A stretch of 64,000 nt of DNA. Origin: Fasciola hepatica (taxonomy: Eukaryota; Platyhelminthes; Trematoda; Plagiorchiida; Fasciolidae). The notes below the pieces were generated by a model that saw only the letters and a program-made list of their open reading frames with translations, did not search any database and was not told the DNA's origin. The stretch covers positions 3,193,501 through 3,257,500 of the forward strand of contig CANUEZ040000029.1 in assembly GCA_948099385.1 (NCBI GenBank), read 5' to 3'. Shown here piece after piece: positions 1-11,399 of the stretch (position 1 is the stretch's first letter; each line of letters begins with the position of its first letter). Made by a program: the position numbers and the translations under genes.

Positions 1-345
1 CACAGTTTCCCATACGGATTTTTAATGTTCCTCATGTAAAACCGTAAGCTTTCAGTCATCTCCACTTGGTCCACTCAGGTCCTCCATTTGATCTTGACTC
101 TCAAATTCATCGGGTATCTAGTTAAATCCGTCCTTGGGTTCACCTAAACCCCCTCCATTAGTCTTTTGGTTTCATACACGTGTCTCCCTCTCATCTCCCT
201 CCTGAGTCTGCCTATCCTAAATTTGTCATGCGTATTTCTAAGCGTTCGCAAATTTTGTCCGCTCATTTTATCGCTTGTGAAACTGATCATTCGCCTGGTG
301 CGTTTCGGGGCTCGCCGTACTAAAGTAATATTATTTTAATTAATA
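1..345 (+). repeat. 3' end of a LINE-A retrotransposon (left arm of an inverted repeat)
   Basis: This pyrimidine-rich segment is the 3' terminal part of a plus-strand LINE-A copy that begins outside the window. Positions 1-294 match the reverse complement of 8034-8327 with only two differences (near 34 and 250). The last 50 bases, running into an ATT-rich end, resemble but do not closely match the tails at 7985-8014, 36403-36428 and 58840-58875. No ORF is expected here because it lies in the 3' UTR. The upstream ORF2 is not visible. Confidence 0.85.
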
Positions 346-1463
346 ACCGTACACTTACCCTAATCGTACGGCGGCTACGATTAAAAACAAGAACCAAAGT
401 TTAATAAAGTTCACTGCCGGCCTCAGCCGCCCAACCAAAACATGGAACGGCACACATGAGCGAGATATAAACAATGTCTGAGGGTAGTAGATTGTGGGTG
501 TTGTAATTGTGCGGGGACCAACAAGAAATTCTCACATGATCCAAACGGTGCAGTTATGCGAAAACCATTGTGGGGATTCCTGCAAATGTACGTTACACTG
601 ACCGCCAAAACCTTTCATGAAACGGTGAGAGTTCAAGGATAGTTAGGAACACTGGTTCACTCCAACCTACCCAGGCCCCAAAGGCAGTGCGTAAGCCTCT
701 GAACATATGTTACCTCTCCCGCTGGTTAGTCGCACGCACGGCTGCAGATTCTCTCGAGAATTCACTCCGGGCTTTCCGATTTTGAGGCTTCATTTGGAGC
801 TGATCAGTTTTTAGTGGACTTTTGGGGGGGTACAAGCCTCACACAGTCAGAAAGCGTAGGCAGTTTGAGGAGGGCAAATGACGGAAAGCTTGCGAATCAG
901 AAGTAAAATACACAGCCAGAATGAAAGCTGAAGATTCTCGAAGAAGAAACGGAACAAATGCAGTGTACTTGAAAGTTAGGAAGGTTGTCCATTCCATAAT
1001 ATTTGATCGACAAAAGTGTATCAAAACAGGACTCTGATTGGATAATTCCGCAAAGTAAAAATTTTAGAAGTGAGGATCTTCCAGAAGACCGTCAACAAGT
1101 GATTGTTCTATAATCTCGGCTATTTCGCGAACAATTTCATGTTATGGGCTGACTTGGAGTTTTTTCCACCTAATTTTATTGTAGATTGTAAGTAACGTAC
1201 CAAAATGAATGGGGTGCATTCTGAAGACTGTGCAAAGGACCAGGCATTTGGCAGATATGTGGGAGGCCGACGAGGTAGACTGAGCTTCATTAGGCATCAG
1301 AGGTTTGAAGAAATCCCAGTAGCCTTGTTTTGAGCTCGATCTGTCGCTTCAATGTCGTCCTAACCACCGTCCCTTTCCAGCCAAAGCCGTGCGGTCATCC
1401 CACACTAAGTCTAATTCAGCATTTTCACCATCGCCACGCTTATGAAGCCATCGATTTCCGTAC
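346..1463. other. No gene recognised
   Basis: Only short, unsupported reading frames are present on either strand (61-63 codons). I saw no retroelement motif, repeat or RNA gene. The stretch lies between a LINE-A 3' end and a BEL LTR remnant, so it may be old target DNA or a relic decayed beyond recognition. Confidence 0.5.
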
Positions 1464-1800
1464 TGTAACCTTTGGTGGCTCTCCAAGAGGCTTTTGAGCA
1501 GTACATAACCAAAGTCGCGCGAATTCCAAAACCAAAACAAGACCGACTCGTGGTTTCCACGATACTAAATTATTAAACGGACAACCTCGTAAAATATATA
1601 CAAACCTTAAATATGAGATCACAGAAACTCGAAGCGAGAGCCAAGTTCACGGCGTGAGAGAGGCAAACAAGTCAGTCAACACGGGTTCAACAAGGATATG
1701 ACAGAGTGCGTGTTGGACGCGAACAAGCAAAAGTTAGTTTGCGAAAAGGTAAATGATACGAAACACACAAACAATAATGGGTATTGTCACGAAATCGGGG
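1464..1800 (-). repeat. Degraded BEL/Pao LTR remnant
   Basis: On the minus strand this aligns with the solo LTR at 13506-13881. Both begin on the plus strand with TGTAAC, then share TTTGAGCA-like, CCACGATACTA(A/G)ATTATTA and ATATACAAACCT blocks, followed by a CGAGA-rich part and a GGACGCGAACAA / GGGCGCAACCAA block. The distal end is too diverged to place, so the upper boundary is approximate. It lies on the 3' side of the minus-strand gag/protease relic at 3400-5770 and may be that element's 3' LTR. Confidence 0.65.
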
Positions 1801-3399
1801 TAACTTAGTGTTCCTGAAGGGCCTCCCACAACCGATCTTCACGTCGCCTACCAAGATCCGCTGGTCCTAGCAAAGCCAGAGGCTTAAAGTAGGCTACTGT
1901 TCCTTCCTGCCCTTCTGAACCATTCTGTCAGTACAGGCGACCACTACTGCTGGCACCTGGAACCTGCTCACGTATGTACACAATCATGCCGTACCCGAAG
2001 TCTGCGTCAGCAAGCTGTTTGTTCGCAGCAAAGGGTTATCCTCTCATCCGTCTACCGTGGCTGATTTGTTTAACGAAGAATCAAGAGACACATCCTTACA
2101 TAAGATTATAGCACCAAAGATTTTATAAGAAGTCTCCTGAACAAACTCAGGTTATCTGTAAGAAGGGGGAAATGGTTGCTCCAGCCACGGGTTGGAGTAC
2201 TTTCGTTTAAATTTTGCAATGGAAGAAGGAAAGTAGAAAGCCGCGTCAAAAGTAGAAGAGAGATAGAGAGCAATCAAAAGAGGGTCGTAAAACAATGTAA
2301 TTACAGAGTTGGCTACCCGGATTTCTTGGGGAAAATAAAAAATCAATTTGTGTTTATAAGTTGGCATTGGAATCTATCGTAAAAAGCAGAAAAAGAAGAT
2401 ATATATTTACACGAAAACTGATGACTATTGGTGCGAAATGGATATTTTCAGCGTTTGTTTTTCTATAAAGGATGTGAAAAGGAACAACATATAAGCTGCG
2501 AATAAACGATTTTCTTCAGAGGCCCGGAGAACTTCACCATAAGTTTTCCATTCATAAGCCCCTTTTGAATCTTTAAAGTGAAAATTTAACGAATTTATCC
2601 CTTTGGCCTCCGTGAGAGTTTTCGGAAAAATGAAAATAAATATACTTTCAAGATTGTCGATGAAAAATACGCCAACTTCCAGATGTTCATGGGACAAAAC
2701 GGACAGAAAGCGGCACGAATCGCATGCGACTATCGGTAATATTTTCCATGCTTTTGTTTGTTTTTTCTATTTTGGCGAGCGCACGAGGCCCCTGGTCTTC
2801 ACAGGGCACTTTTGCATAGCTTCAAGGGGCAATTCCCCTCTGTTCTTCTTCTTTATTCTGTGCACCGGTCATAAATAATAATCTTGGTCGCACATCGGGC
2901 TCCCTATTTAAATAGCAGAAAACAAATAAATGGTAATAACAGAGTCAAAATGAGCAAAACAAACGGGAAAACACAGGACTATGGTTCCAAAGCAGCAAAA
3001 CATAGGTGCGTATTAGAGTTTTCAAGAAACCGCGGAGTCAAACACAACCTCGAGCAATCAGAATTCATTTAGTGACTCTACATTAAAATATCCAGGCGTA
3101 ACAACGAAGACGAGAAGCATACGTGATATCAAAATGTTTAAAATGAAGAGAAGGAAATCTATGTATATCTTTGGATATACCTGATGGCAGCTTATAAAGG
3201 CAAAGAAGCCCGTCGTTGAAGAGTTCGGGTTTTATCAGGCAAAAGTCCCGAAGAGGGGTAAACAGTAAAAAAGGCCGCAGATGGTTCAAAAAGAACATGA
3301 TATGCGCGGTCAGAGAGGATTATTTTTGAAAAACGCACGAGAGGTAAGCCTGGGGTAGGGGGAAGTTAATGAATGTCGGTTGAGTTCAAATCTCGCCTG
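1801..3399. other. No gene recognised, AT-rich
   Basis: The stretch holds a 90-codon frame on the minus strand (2425-2697) and a 71-codon frame (3083-3298). Neither has a recognisable domain, and neither aligns with the RT or RNase H parts of the intact BEL copy, where these would be expected if the minus-strand relic continued downward. A later insertion or a large deletion in the relic would explain this. Confidence 0.45.
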
Positions 3400-4330
3400 C
3401 CGGGCAGGTTTCACATTCCGCCCTTCTTTATCGTCCCCACAGGTGCTTCGGGCCCTACCATATCCGCCCTCGTTACCGTCTCCTTCACTTCTAGCTCAGG
3501 CGTATGCCGACTGTTAGTGGCCCTTCGTATTACGGGATGGCCCGTCAACCACTTTTGGGGTCTTTTCCGAGCCACCACAAGAGTCTCACAGTATTTTGTC
3601 GTGAAAACACAATTGTTCCCGGGCTTCTTCCGATATTATCGGGCGCATCCGAAAATCATTTGGGTTTTGTCAAGCTTTTTCTTGTTTGACACTAAGAGGT
3701 ATGTTTGGGAGCGCAAATAACCCGCACTTCATTCTCTAAAGCTTACTGTCTCTACATATTCCAGATCATTAGCTGCGAGCGTCACAGTATATGCCCTCTG
3801 GGTGAAGGTGTGTTGCTCTGTTGTTTTTTGAGGTGGTTCGACCCTTCCCAACCAATTTCATTGTTATTTGGTACAGTACTTAGAAAGGGCTTCTCAAGTG
3901 CAGGTATTTTTAATCCTTCGAAGTGTCAAGTCACTGTTCGAACGATCGCCGGTGTGACGTGATTTCCTTGAAGGGCAGCCTCGTGGTTAATAACCACGAT
4001 CCGAATCCCGCAATCATCCGCACTTTTCGGCTGAGACTCAATTTTAGTGCTGCTGCGATTTCAAAAGCTCACGGAGGCCAATTTCTGAACTTAGCATACT
4101 GGGCCGCACAGTGTCCATCCCACAATAGTCCGAGTTGCATATGGTTCTTAGGTTTTCCAGTCCTTTGGTCAAACTACCGATGGGATTCAGGCAAACCACA
4201 GCCACTGTGTACGCTAATCTGTGTGTCTGTCAGTTCCTCTAATGGGACTCTTCTCAGATGAGGCCACTGGTTGACCACTGCCGTAAGTGAGTCCGCTGGT
4301 CCCATTGGTAGACTATCTTTGATGTGGGCC
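3400..4330 (-). pseudogene. BEL/Pao protease and start of RT, relic
   Basis: Translating the minus strand in pieces gives NQWPHLRRVPLEEL, then GCGLPESHR.FDQR, then GWTLCGPV (4097-4120). These align in order with TRWPHLQDV, GCDVPEAHWVLDQR and GWMLYGPV in the protease-like (DUF1758) region of the copy at 44335-51022. Further down, LTGHPVI aligns with LPHHPVI at the entry to the RT. Many stops and frameshifts are present, so no protein can be made. It continues directly from the gag relic at 4499-5770. Confidence 0.75.
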
Positions 4331-4498
4331 TGTAACACTTAAACTATTTCTGAACTTGCTAGAGACACCGGCTGTAAATTAGTCTTTTCCGATTTAGTGG
4401 TACACGTACCCAGGACCGTGCTGATACTTAAAGATGTAACTTCGCACCCTGGGCCATGTTGTTTCATATATTCGCTAGTCACTAATAGAGTATCCGAT

Positions 4499-5770
4499 TC
4501 AGCATCTTAAAACGCTACAGATCTCATCAACCGTTTGTGCATCACTACTACTTCTGAGGCGACACCGAGCCTTGTTGGTTCGTACGGATTGCTTGTAAGG
4601 CGGCACCCCTTTTGAACTCCCGGGAACTTGGCTCCTGAGAAGCCCTACTTTCGTGCGACAAAGAGCTATGGTGGCCTTCGCAGCTCTCTCGGCCACACTT
4701 GATTTGGTAAAGGCAGTCGACCGCGCGGTGTGGAGCTTTCGGGCAAATAAAGCGAGCGCCGTTCTTCCTGGCTACAGTTCATTGATCAGTAGTGCTCCAT
4801 TCCAAAAAACTGGGGGACTCTGAAAAACGGTGGGCAGATCTTTGGAGCTTACAAGTCAGTGGTCTCGAACCCTCATTGGGGACGACCTGTATTGGCCAAC
4901 CAATTGGTTCTGAGATACTCCTTTTGCTCAACTGGTAGTGCATTCTAGCCCGATCCATCTGTATTACTGCTTTCCCGCATATTTTGCCCAACTTTGCTGT
5001 ACTCGATGCCTGATTTCCAAACGACTTACCCGGTGGGATCTTCAAATATGGCTTCACATTCACTCCGGCGGACTAGCTGCACGTCCTCGGCCCAGAAGCC
5101 CTGCATTTCAGCGAGTAGACAACATACAATCTACTCGGACGTACGCTGAGCATTCCGATACAAACAGTAACTCACGTGGTTCAGGTTTATGCTGCAGCTT
5201 TGCGTTTTTAACACTGAGCTTGATGGGTGCACCTTAAACCAGGTCCTATGCAACTGCGAATAGTTGTCCAAGAAGCTTTCTGATCAGTTCCCGGGCTTTA
5301 TCATAACCTACCCCTGGGTACCGAGTGGTACATCCCTCTATAGACTCCCTGGCACTTCTACGACAATAATGCAATAATTGTAGGAATGTTTGTCCAGTGT
5401 ATGACACCTTGCTGCCGACGATATTCTCGTGCTCTTTCATGAGTCCACGATGCTGATCCGGACGACCATCGAAAGTCATCGGTGCCATTCTTTGAAGATC
5501 AACCGCTAATGAAAATCTCGCGCTTTCAATCATCATTGGTTTCTGTATTTCTGTATCGTCACGGATCTGTCTATCTGAAACACATCCGGAGGAAACACCG
5601 GCTAAAATTCTTCTAGTAAAATTTCCTTTGGTCTCTTATATCTGTTCTTTAACTAACTCAAGCTGATGTTCTAGTGCCGGCGTTCTAGTCTCGTCGTAAG
5701 GTCCAGGCAATGGAACATTTGAGAGAAACGTAGCAACTGATTTCGACACGACTCAAAAACAAATTCAATT
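4499..5770 (-). pseudogene. BEL/Pao gag relic
   Basis: The longest open part is 5246-5536. It contains PMTFDGRPDQHRGLMKEHE and LLHYCRRSARESIEGCTT, which match LTAFDGRAEQYRKFVKQFE and LTHYCRGRAREAIDGCTM of the gag (DUF1759-type) in the copy at 44335-51022. Upstream, LEHQLELVKEQ matches LEQRLLSARLQ. Downstream, MQGFWAEDVQLVRRSE matches LQGRWAEEAERISRSD, and FSESPSFLEW falls at the zinc-knuckle entry. At least one stop codon replaces a conserved glycine before the QGFWAED segment. This is an inactive, old copy. Confidence 0.85.
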
Positions 5771-6239
5771 CTAAATATCTACGGTACTTTATGCAACAAA
5801 TTAAGCAATTTCACAATAATCAAACCTCAATCATGTTTCTTCTGCTCTATTACGCCCCAAATTGAACAACAAATCAATAACTGCGGCTGAATTACAGCAA
5901 AAGGTTGGAAACAGAAGAGGAGACTACCGAATACAATCACAACAAAGTTCAAGCTGAGACTTACGCTCGAGGCGGTGGTGAGGATCCGATTCGTGACACA
6001 GATTTAGGGCGATAAAACAAACAATCTGAATCCCGGTCAAGATAGTTCATACAAATGAAATAATATTGCTCGTAATATGGAGGTTGATGAATGGACCAGA
6101 GTCTCTTGAACTCCCTTACACCGATCCCCCAAAATCCGAACTGGATTTTCCTCGCGCACCGTCGGGTGTGTTTTGCCTCGCGCACCGGCTCACCGCATGG
6201 TTTCTCAATCCTCAAAGCTGATAATTGTTAGTAGCAGCT
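5771..6239 (-). repeat. Possible BEL LTR or leader remnant between an integrase and a gag relic
   Basis: The stretch lies immediately upstream (minus strand) of the gag relic, where a 5' LTR belongs, and immediately downstream of a separate integrase relic, where a 3' LTR belongs. Only weak similarity to the LTR can be seen, chiefly an AATCAAACCTCAAT block matching ATACAAACCTCAAT of the solo LTR. The call rests mostly on position. Confidence 0.35.
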
Positions 6240-7366
6240 TGCATTTGGACATCTCGGCCAACCCTTAGCAGTCCCCTCGGTTCGAGGAATCCGAGGACAA
6301 GCCCCTACTTAAGGGGAATTTGCCCTTGAACTTATGCCACGAGTGTCCTGTCCACCTTAAATAAGACGAATACTTCTAATGGTACGCAGCACTGATCCTT
6401 CACTGGCTTGCACTGTCGGCTCTTATGCCAAGCCGTCGTCCGAAGTAGCGGTATTCTGATGATCAGACTGGCGGCCGGACACGCTACTAAGCCTCCGAAA
6501 CTAGTATCACTTCATCACCCGATATCGAGTTGTCCATCTCCGCTGACGTTGTAAAAAATGGACGATTTTTCCTGGACCATCCCTTAAAAAACACGGGCTT
6601 AAGGTTGTCTCCCTATCTCCAATGGAGAATCAGCCTAAATGGCAGCAGATTTGTCGGGATAACCCGGGAGTTTGACCTAAGAGAGCGCGGCCATTCGGGG
6701 TATAGGTATTAGCTGCCGTCTGTTTACCGTCCGTCTACTTTTCGTGAGGAAAGTTATTAATATTTCGTCAGTCATCAGCTGTTCTTCACAAACTGAAGGA
6801 GGTACGCTCATAGCCGAATGCGCCATGATCTCCCATATTCCACCGCGGAGGCTGGCACCTGGGGGCTCGAGGTTCCACTGCACACCCCGTTGCAACGACC
6901 TACCAGCAAACTTTTTACTAGGCCAGTTTCCCGTTAGATTCCTCCATTCCCTTCGAGCCCCAACGAAGTTTATCCAGCCGTCACTAAAAATTCCGGAAAA
7001 TGCCCCTCTCCTCGACAAGCACCGTAGTAGTGCCAAGATGACTGAATCCAAATTCAGACATTAAGAAAATTCAAAATTTACCGTACTCATCTGTGGGCAG
7101 GCAAATGATCCTTTCCGACATAGATGAAGGGAAACGAACCTTGTTGGTTTCCAGTGGCAGGTACCGGACCAACCATCACTTTGTCTACTGCCACCAAATG
7201 CTTACTTTACTTCCAAAGTCCCCCAAAAACAAGCCAAATGGCAGCTGCGCTCCGACTAACCAAAATGTTTGCGAAGCTCTGCGAGTACCTGGGATGGTCT
7301 TGCTTGTACTTTTATTGCGTGATACCATCGGATTATCGAGTCCGTAATCGGGTAAACCTTGGGTAG
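6240..7366 (-). pseudogene. BEL/Pao integrase relic
   Basis: On the minus strand the parts appear in integrase order. A zinc-binding-like part comes first (HAIKVQARPSQVLAELRKHF against HAVEGHAGESHVTSVIRKRL). Then comes PFIYVGKDHLPAH against PFSDTGLDYFGPL, then an open stretch 6677-7051 with FSDGWINFVGARREW against YSDNGSNFVGAHREL and GASLRGGIWE against QASHRGGVWK. The C-terminal part ends with a GDEVILV segment against GDVVMIA. The conserved Asp-Asn of the DN pair has become Asp-Gly. Stops and shifts make it non-functional. It belongs to a different copy from the gag relic below it, because it lies on the wrong side of that gag. Confidence 0.85.
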
Positions 7367-7984
7367 TACCACGGGATGTTTCACAGCCCGAAGCTGAATG
7401 AAGAACCTCATTTGCCCTCCAACATAAATCAGCCCACTTGATAAAACCGGATCGAGTTTTAATAGCGTCGTGTTCTTAGGAGATCTCTTAGCGCACTGGT
7501 TAACAATTCTATTTCCAAACCCCTATATTATTTAACAAAAGCCCCGGCTAACACAATGAGAATAACTTTTCCACAAGCAAAATTTCATCGGCCCCGTTTT
7601 CGTCTCTAGACTTATGAACGCAACACGTTTTAAAACGAGTAAGCCAAGCTACCGATCTCAGCAAGCAAAAACACCCGGGGTATTTGGCGAGAAGTGAGTC
7701 CGTCCGCGCTTCCTGCAGAATTGTGCTAATCGTACTCGAAGGCTGTTTGCTCCCTAAGATCAGCGGTTTCGCTGTGGCCTTGGGACTAGTCGGCCATAGG
7801 GATTCATTGTTCTTCCAGTTGTTAGGACCTTCAAACCAGCAGCTGATGCAACTCCGTGACGTCGAGCTTCTTCACGCGAAGTCTGCAGAATAAGCCTCTG
7901 GTCTGGCGCGAGGCCATTGCCAAGGTTCAGACCGCTAGTGGATTTCAGCCAAACAGCTAGCAAGATACGTAATAAATTTAGTTT
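7367..7984. other. No gene recognised
   Basis: Short frames on both strands (67-69 codons) show no family motif. If the integrase relic below is part of a BEL copy, RNase H and RT remnants would be expected here on the minus strand, but I could not align any. The LINE-A tail begins at the upper edge. Confidence 0.4.
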
Positions 7985-10900
7985 TATAATGATAATAATA
8001 ATAGTTTATTTCTGGGAAGCCGAAACGTTCCGGGCGAATGATCAGTTTCACAAGCGATAAAATGAGCGGACAAAATTCGCGAACGCTTAGAAATACGCAT
8101 GACAAATTTAGGATAGGCAGACTCAGGAGGGAGATGAGAGGGAGACACGTGTATGAAACCAAAAGACTAATGGAGGGGGTTTAGGTGAACCCAAGGACGG
8201 ATTTAACTAGATACCCGATGAATTTGAGAGTCAAGATCAAATGGAGGACCTGAGTGGACCAAGTGGAGATGACTGAAAGCTTACGGTTTTACACGAGGAA
8301 CATTAAAAATCCGTATGGGAAACTGTGGTAACGAGACGATGAAAAAAATCGAGTTGCATGACAAGGGATAAGATAGCCATAAAGTAGGCTACATTGCAAT
8401 AAATGGACGGCATCAGGGCACAAACCTCAATGCAGGACGAAAAGAGTGGGTCAGATGGCAACAATGGTTTGGAAGGTCCGAGATGCGGTGGATGTGAGGC
8501 ACGGATACAGACAGAATGGACGCATATCATGAGGGGCAGCGGGATAGCAGCCGGCGAAGGGCTGGAGGATGCAGAAGAATATATAAACATATGCAAACAC
8601 ACATATACACGTGTAAGAGGAGCGGGAGCAAAGAGCAATGAAGTGATAGAGCACGGAAATGGTAGTGATTGGAAGAGACAGGTAGGGTTGGATCGAATAG
8701 TACAGAATTCACTCAGGGAAGCCACGATAAATTTCCCTCATGACGGGTAAACATGGCAGCTCAACAAAGAGAAACAACTTTGGAGGTGCAGAAGTGGTGA
8801 CGGCTGTGGACAGAAGTTCATAATCGAGGGAATTTGAAGGACAGGATCCAAAAAAACAGATAACAGTGAATTTAACGATCTGCTCAACGCAGGTGCGACC
8901 TTTGGTGGCGGTCGAAAGTGATTGAAGCGTTAGTAAATGGACGTACATAATGCGACGGAGCGATGGCGGTGGGAATGGCTAGAGGACGCAGAGCGAGTAA
9001 AAATACAGAGTTGTTGAAGTAGTGCAAAATATCAGTGGAGAAAGGTAACTGGGAAGTGAGACAAACTGTGGTGTAAGGATGCAGCATTTGTGGCAGCTAA
9101 TAACGTAATAAAGAAATAATTAAGTGGAGAATCAGAAAGATCTGGTAATGGCAGTTTATACGGTTTGAAACTGTAAGTGAAAATTATGATATGACGATGG
9201 TTTTACATTAGGCGGAATGTGAAAAAGCGGGGCAACCTGAGAAGCACGTTGAGGATGCTTGTATTAGGCAATATGCGAAACCGGAGATGAGGGCACTGAC
9301 CGAAGGGAAAAAGGTGGGAGATGATCAATCAGATCGTTTTAACACAGATGAAACACGAAAGAGACCGAGAAGATGAGAAAAAGAAGGGAGATGCCCAGAC
9401 GGGTAAGCCTGCAAAGGGCCAGAAGGCATGATAAATATGTGCTCGGTGGTGCTGGGGGAATGAAGCTAGAGAGCTGCAGGTCTGTAGGCAATTGGACAAT
9501 GGGGTTGAGCCGGAAGTCGCTAATAGGAGCGCTGCCTAATGGGAAGATCCACAGAAGAATTGGGGAGTCAAGCACGGAAAATGTGGTGGCGATGAATGGA
9601 TGATAAGTGTGACTGTAAAAGGTGCCGAGTTTGGAACAGCGAGCTTTTATATGGGGATTGGTCATGGGAGCGGGTAGGTCTGGTGTGTAATTGCAGGGGG
9701 TAGGAAATGGGAGGACGGAGGAGGATATGACAGAGTTGTAGCTAGTGAGGTAAAGGAATGCAAAAGATGAGCTTCATGGGTATAGCAGTGCCAGTTCATT
9801 ATGGCCAGGCAGCGGGAAAAAGCGACATGGGTGGGGGAGGATGTACTTTGGGCTTGGGCAGGGTAATACCGTGAGGACGATATTGAGATGATGCATCGAT
9901 TGCTCTCCCGTCGAATTACGGTAGGAACAAAAATAGAATGTTTGAGTGTGCATATAGAGGTGGAAAGACAGAAAGTGCTGGAGAAAATGAGTACGGCAGG
10001 GAAGATATATGAACGAATGTGGCGGGGAAATTATGGTAGAGGCATGCGAGGTGCTACCGGTGACGATGGATGTGATGGGTCAAGGAGAATTTGAGCATGC
10101 TTCGCAAAGAAAACATAGGGGTTTGGTCTACCAGGCTATTTGTGGTCGCACGGCATTGCAGGGGGCCTGCAGGCCAGGGGTGCCCCGGCCAAAGCCGGGC
10201 ATCTGACAGCGCCCCGCGCCATTGGGATTGGTTCTCATGATCATTGGTGGTCGTACAGGGGGCAAGGCAATCATGGTAAGGGTACATTATCCTGGGTCTA
10301 ATGGTCAGGTCGCGAGATCCTGGAAAACAGCCAACGAAAACGACCATCGACAGAAGGCCATATGGCGTCATTATCCAACTGCGCCCGCCAGGAAGATAGT
10401 CAGTACTGTACCCGAAGTGGTTGACTGGCATTGACAGTAACTAAAAAGGACAGTGAAGCAGGGAAGCAAAGCCTGGGTATGCCCCAGATGAGGATACACG
10501 ATTAACGGAAAGAGGAGCAAAATTGAAGCAAGGGCCCATCGGCACAGATGATCCCTAAGAAAAATTGGGGCCTTGGGAAGTAAGACTTAAAAACGAAACT
10601 GTGAACTTTGTGTGGATGAGAGCCAAGAGATTCAGTAACAAGGTTAATGATGGACCTAGGTTAATCAGTCTGTAGAAGAGACAAATAAATTCCACAGAAG
10701 ATTATGACAGGAAGTAAGCTGGGGTAAACATTGGGAGCGGAATGGTTGACGTCATAACAGGATGTTTAGTTCAGTTAATTAGCCACGTTAAGCGAGAGGA
10801 ACGGTGCCGAATTTTTCTGTTTGAATTGCTGAGGGGGTGATGGGAGTCTGTGTGGTGGGATCTAAGTGAAAAAGAAGCAAAGCAAGCAATAGTATATCAA

Positions 10901-11399
10901 GGGGCGCTTTGTTACTTATTATGCTTTTGATGTTAATTAGGGACGGTGATATATAGGTAGAAACAGTGGATCGACTTTTGGTGACTGATGCAGTTTCTGT
11001 AACTTCTTTGATGTTGGTTTCTTGACAGCAAACGTGATACAGCTGAGCAACTGTATTAAACTGTGGAATACATGAGGCATACTGACTGTGTGCTGTAGCC
11101 CTCCTGAAAATGTGAAAGCCTCTGAAAGGGCTTATTTCAGAGTGAAATTGGCAGGGTTCGGTAAGGCGTTAGGGAAAAGCAATTATTGGACGCACTCATG
11201 TTCCGAGCATGTCGATGAAGAATTTTAAAGAAAAAACGTCAAGTTTATCGCTTACAGTTCTTAAAAGGTCAGCACTGAGAGGAAAAAAATCGATTGTTCC
11301 TAAAGAGCAAGATGGTTCGACCAAGCAGGGTAATAACTTAAAAGACGAGGCTCCTCTTAAGATTGACTCTCGGTCTTGTGAACGTTAAATGAGTATAAA
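7985..11399 (-). repeat. LINE-A 3' UTR, about 3.4 kb, with conserved 3' end
   Basis: On the minus strand this follows the ORF2 relic at 11400-13030 and ends with GAAATAAACTATTATTATTA (8014 down to 7995), including an AATAAA signal. The plus strand is strongly purine-rich, so the sense strand is C/T-rich, as in the other LINE-A 3' UTRs. The part 8034-8327 is the right arm of a near-perfect inverted repeat with 1-294. The GC-rich block conserved in two other copies lies at about 10130-10230. Frames up to 140 codons (8303-8725, minus) have no domain and look like by-products of the base bias. Confidence 0.8.
10130..10230 (-). repeat. GC-rich conserved block of the LINE-A 3' UTR (copy 1)
   Basis: Read on the minus strand, this block aligns with 38490-38640 (minus) and 55496-55640 (plus). 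Shared segments include AATCCCAA(T/C)GG, GTCAGAT and TTTGGCCGGGGCAC. The same frame can be aligned in all three copies, beginning NPNGAGRCQ here and NPNGARRGQ in the 38-kb copy. This is the most diverged of the three in its second half. Confidence 0.7.

Noticed and set aside
2417..2441. CTGATGA...CGAAA, resembling the core of a hammerhead ribozyme
   Set aside because: The bases between the two core parts cannot form stem II, and stems I and III have no partners. A similar hit at 30856 fails for the same reason.
3330..3415. GAGTTCAAATCTC near 3385, resembling a tRNA B box
   Set aside because: No matching A box, cloverleaf or acceptor stem could be drawn around it; the nearby CCTGCCGGGCAGG is a simple palindrome.
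8303..8725. 140-codon minus-strand frame
   Set aside because: It lies in the LINE-A 3' UTR; the opposite strand is also open there and no equivalent frame exists in the other UTR copies. Base bias explains it.
10054..10431. 125-codon minus-strand frame across the GC-rich block as a gene
   Set aside because: The frame that aligns between copies is a different one and covers only the block, so this frame is not the conserved one.
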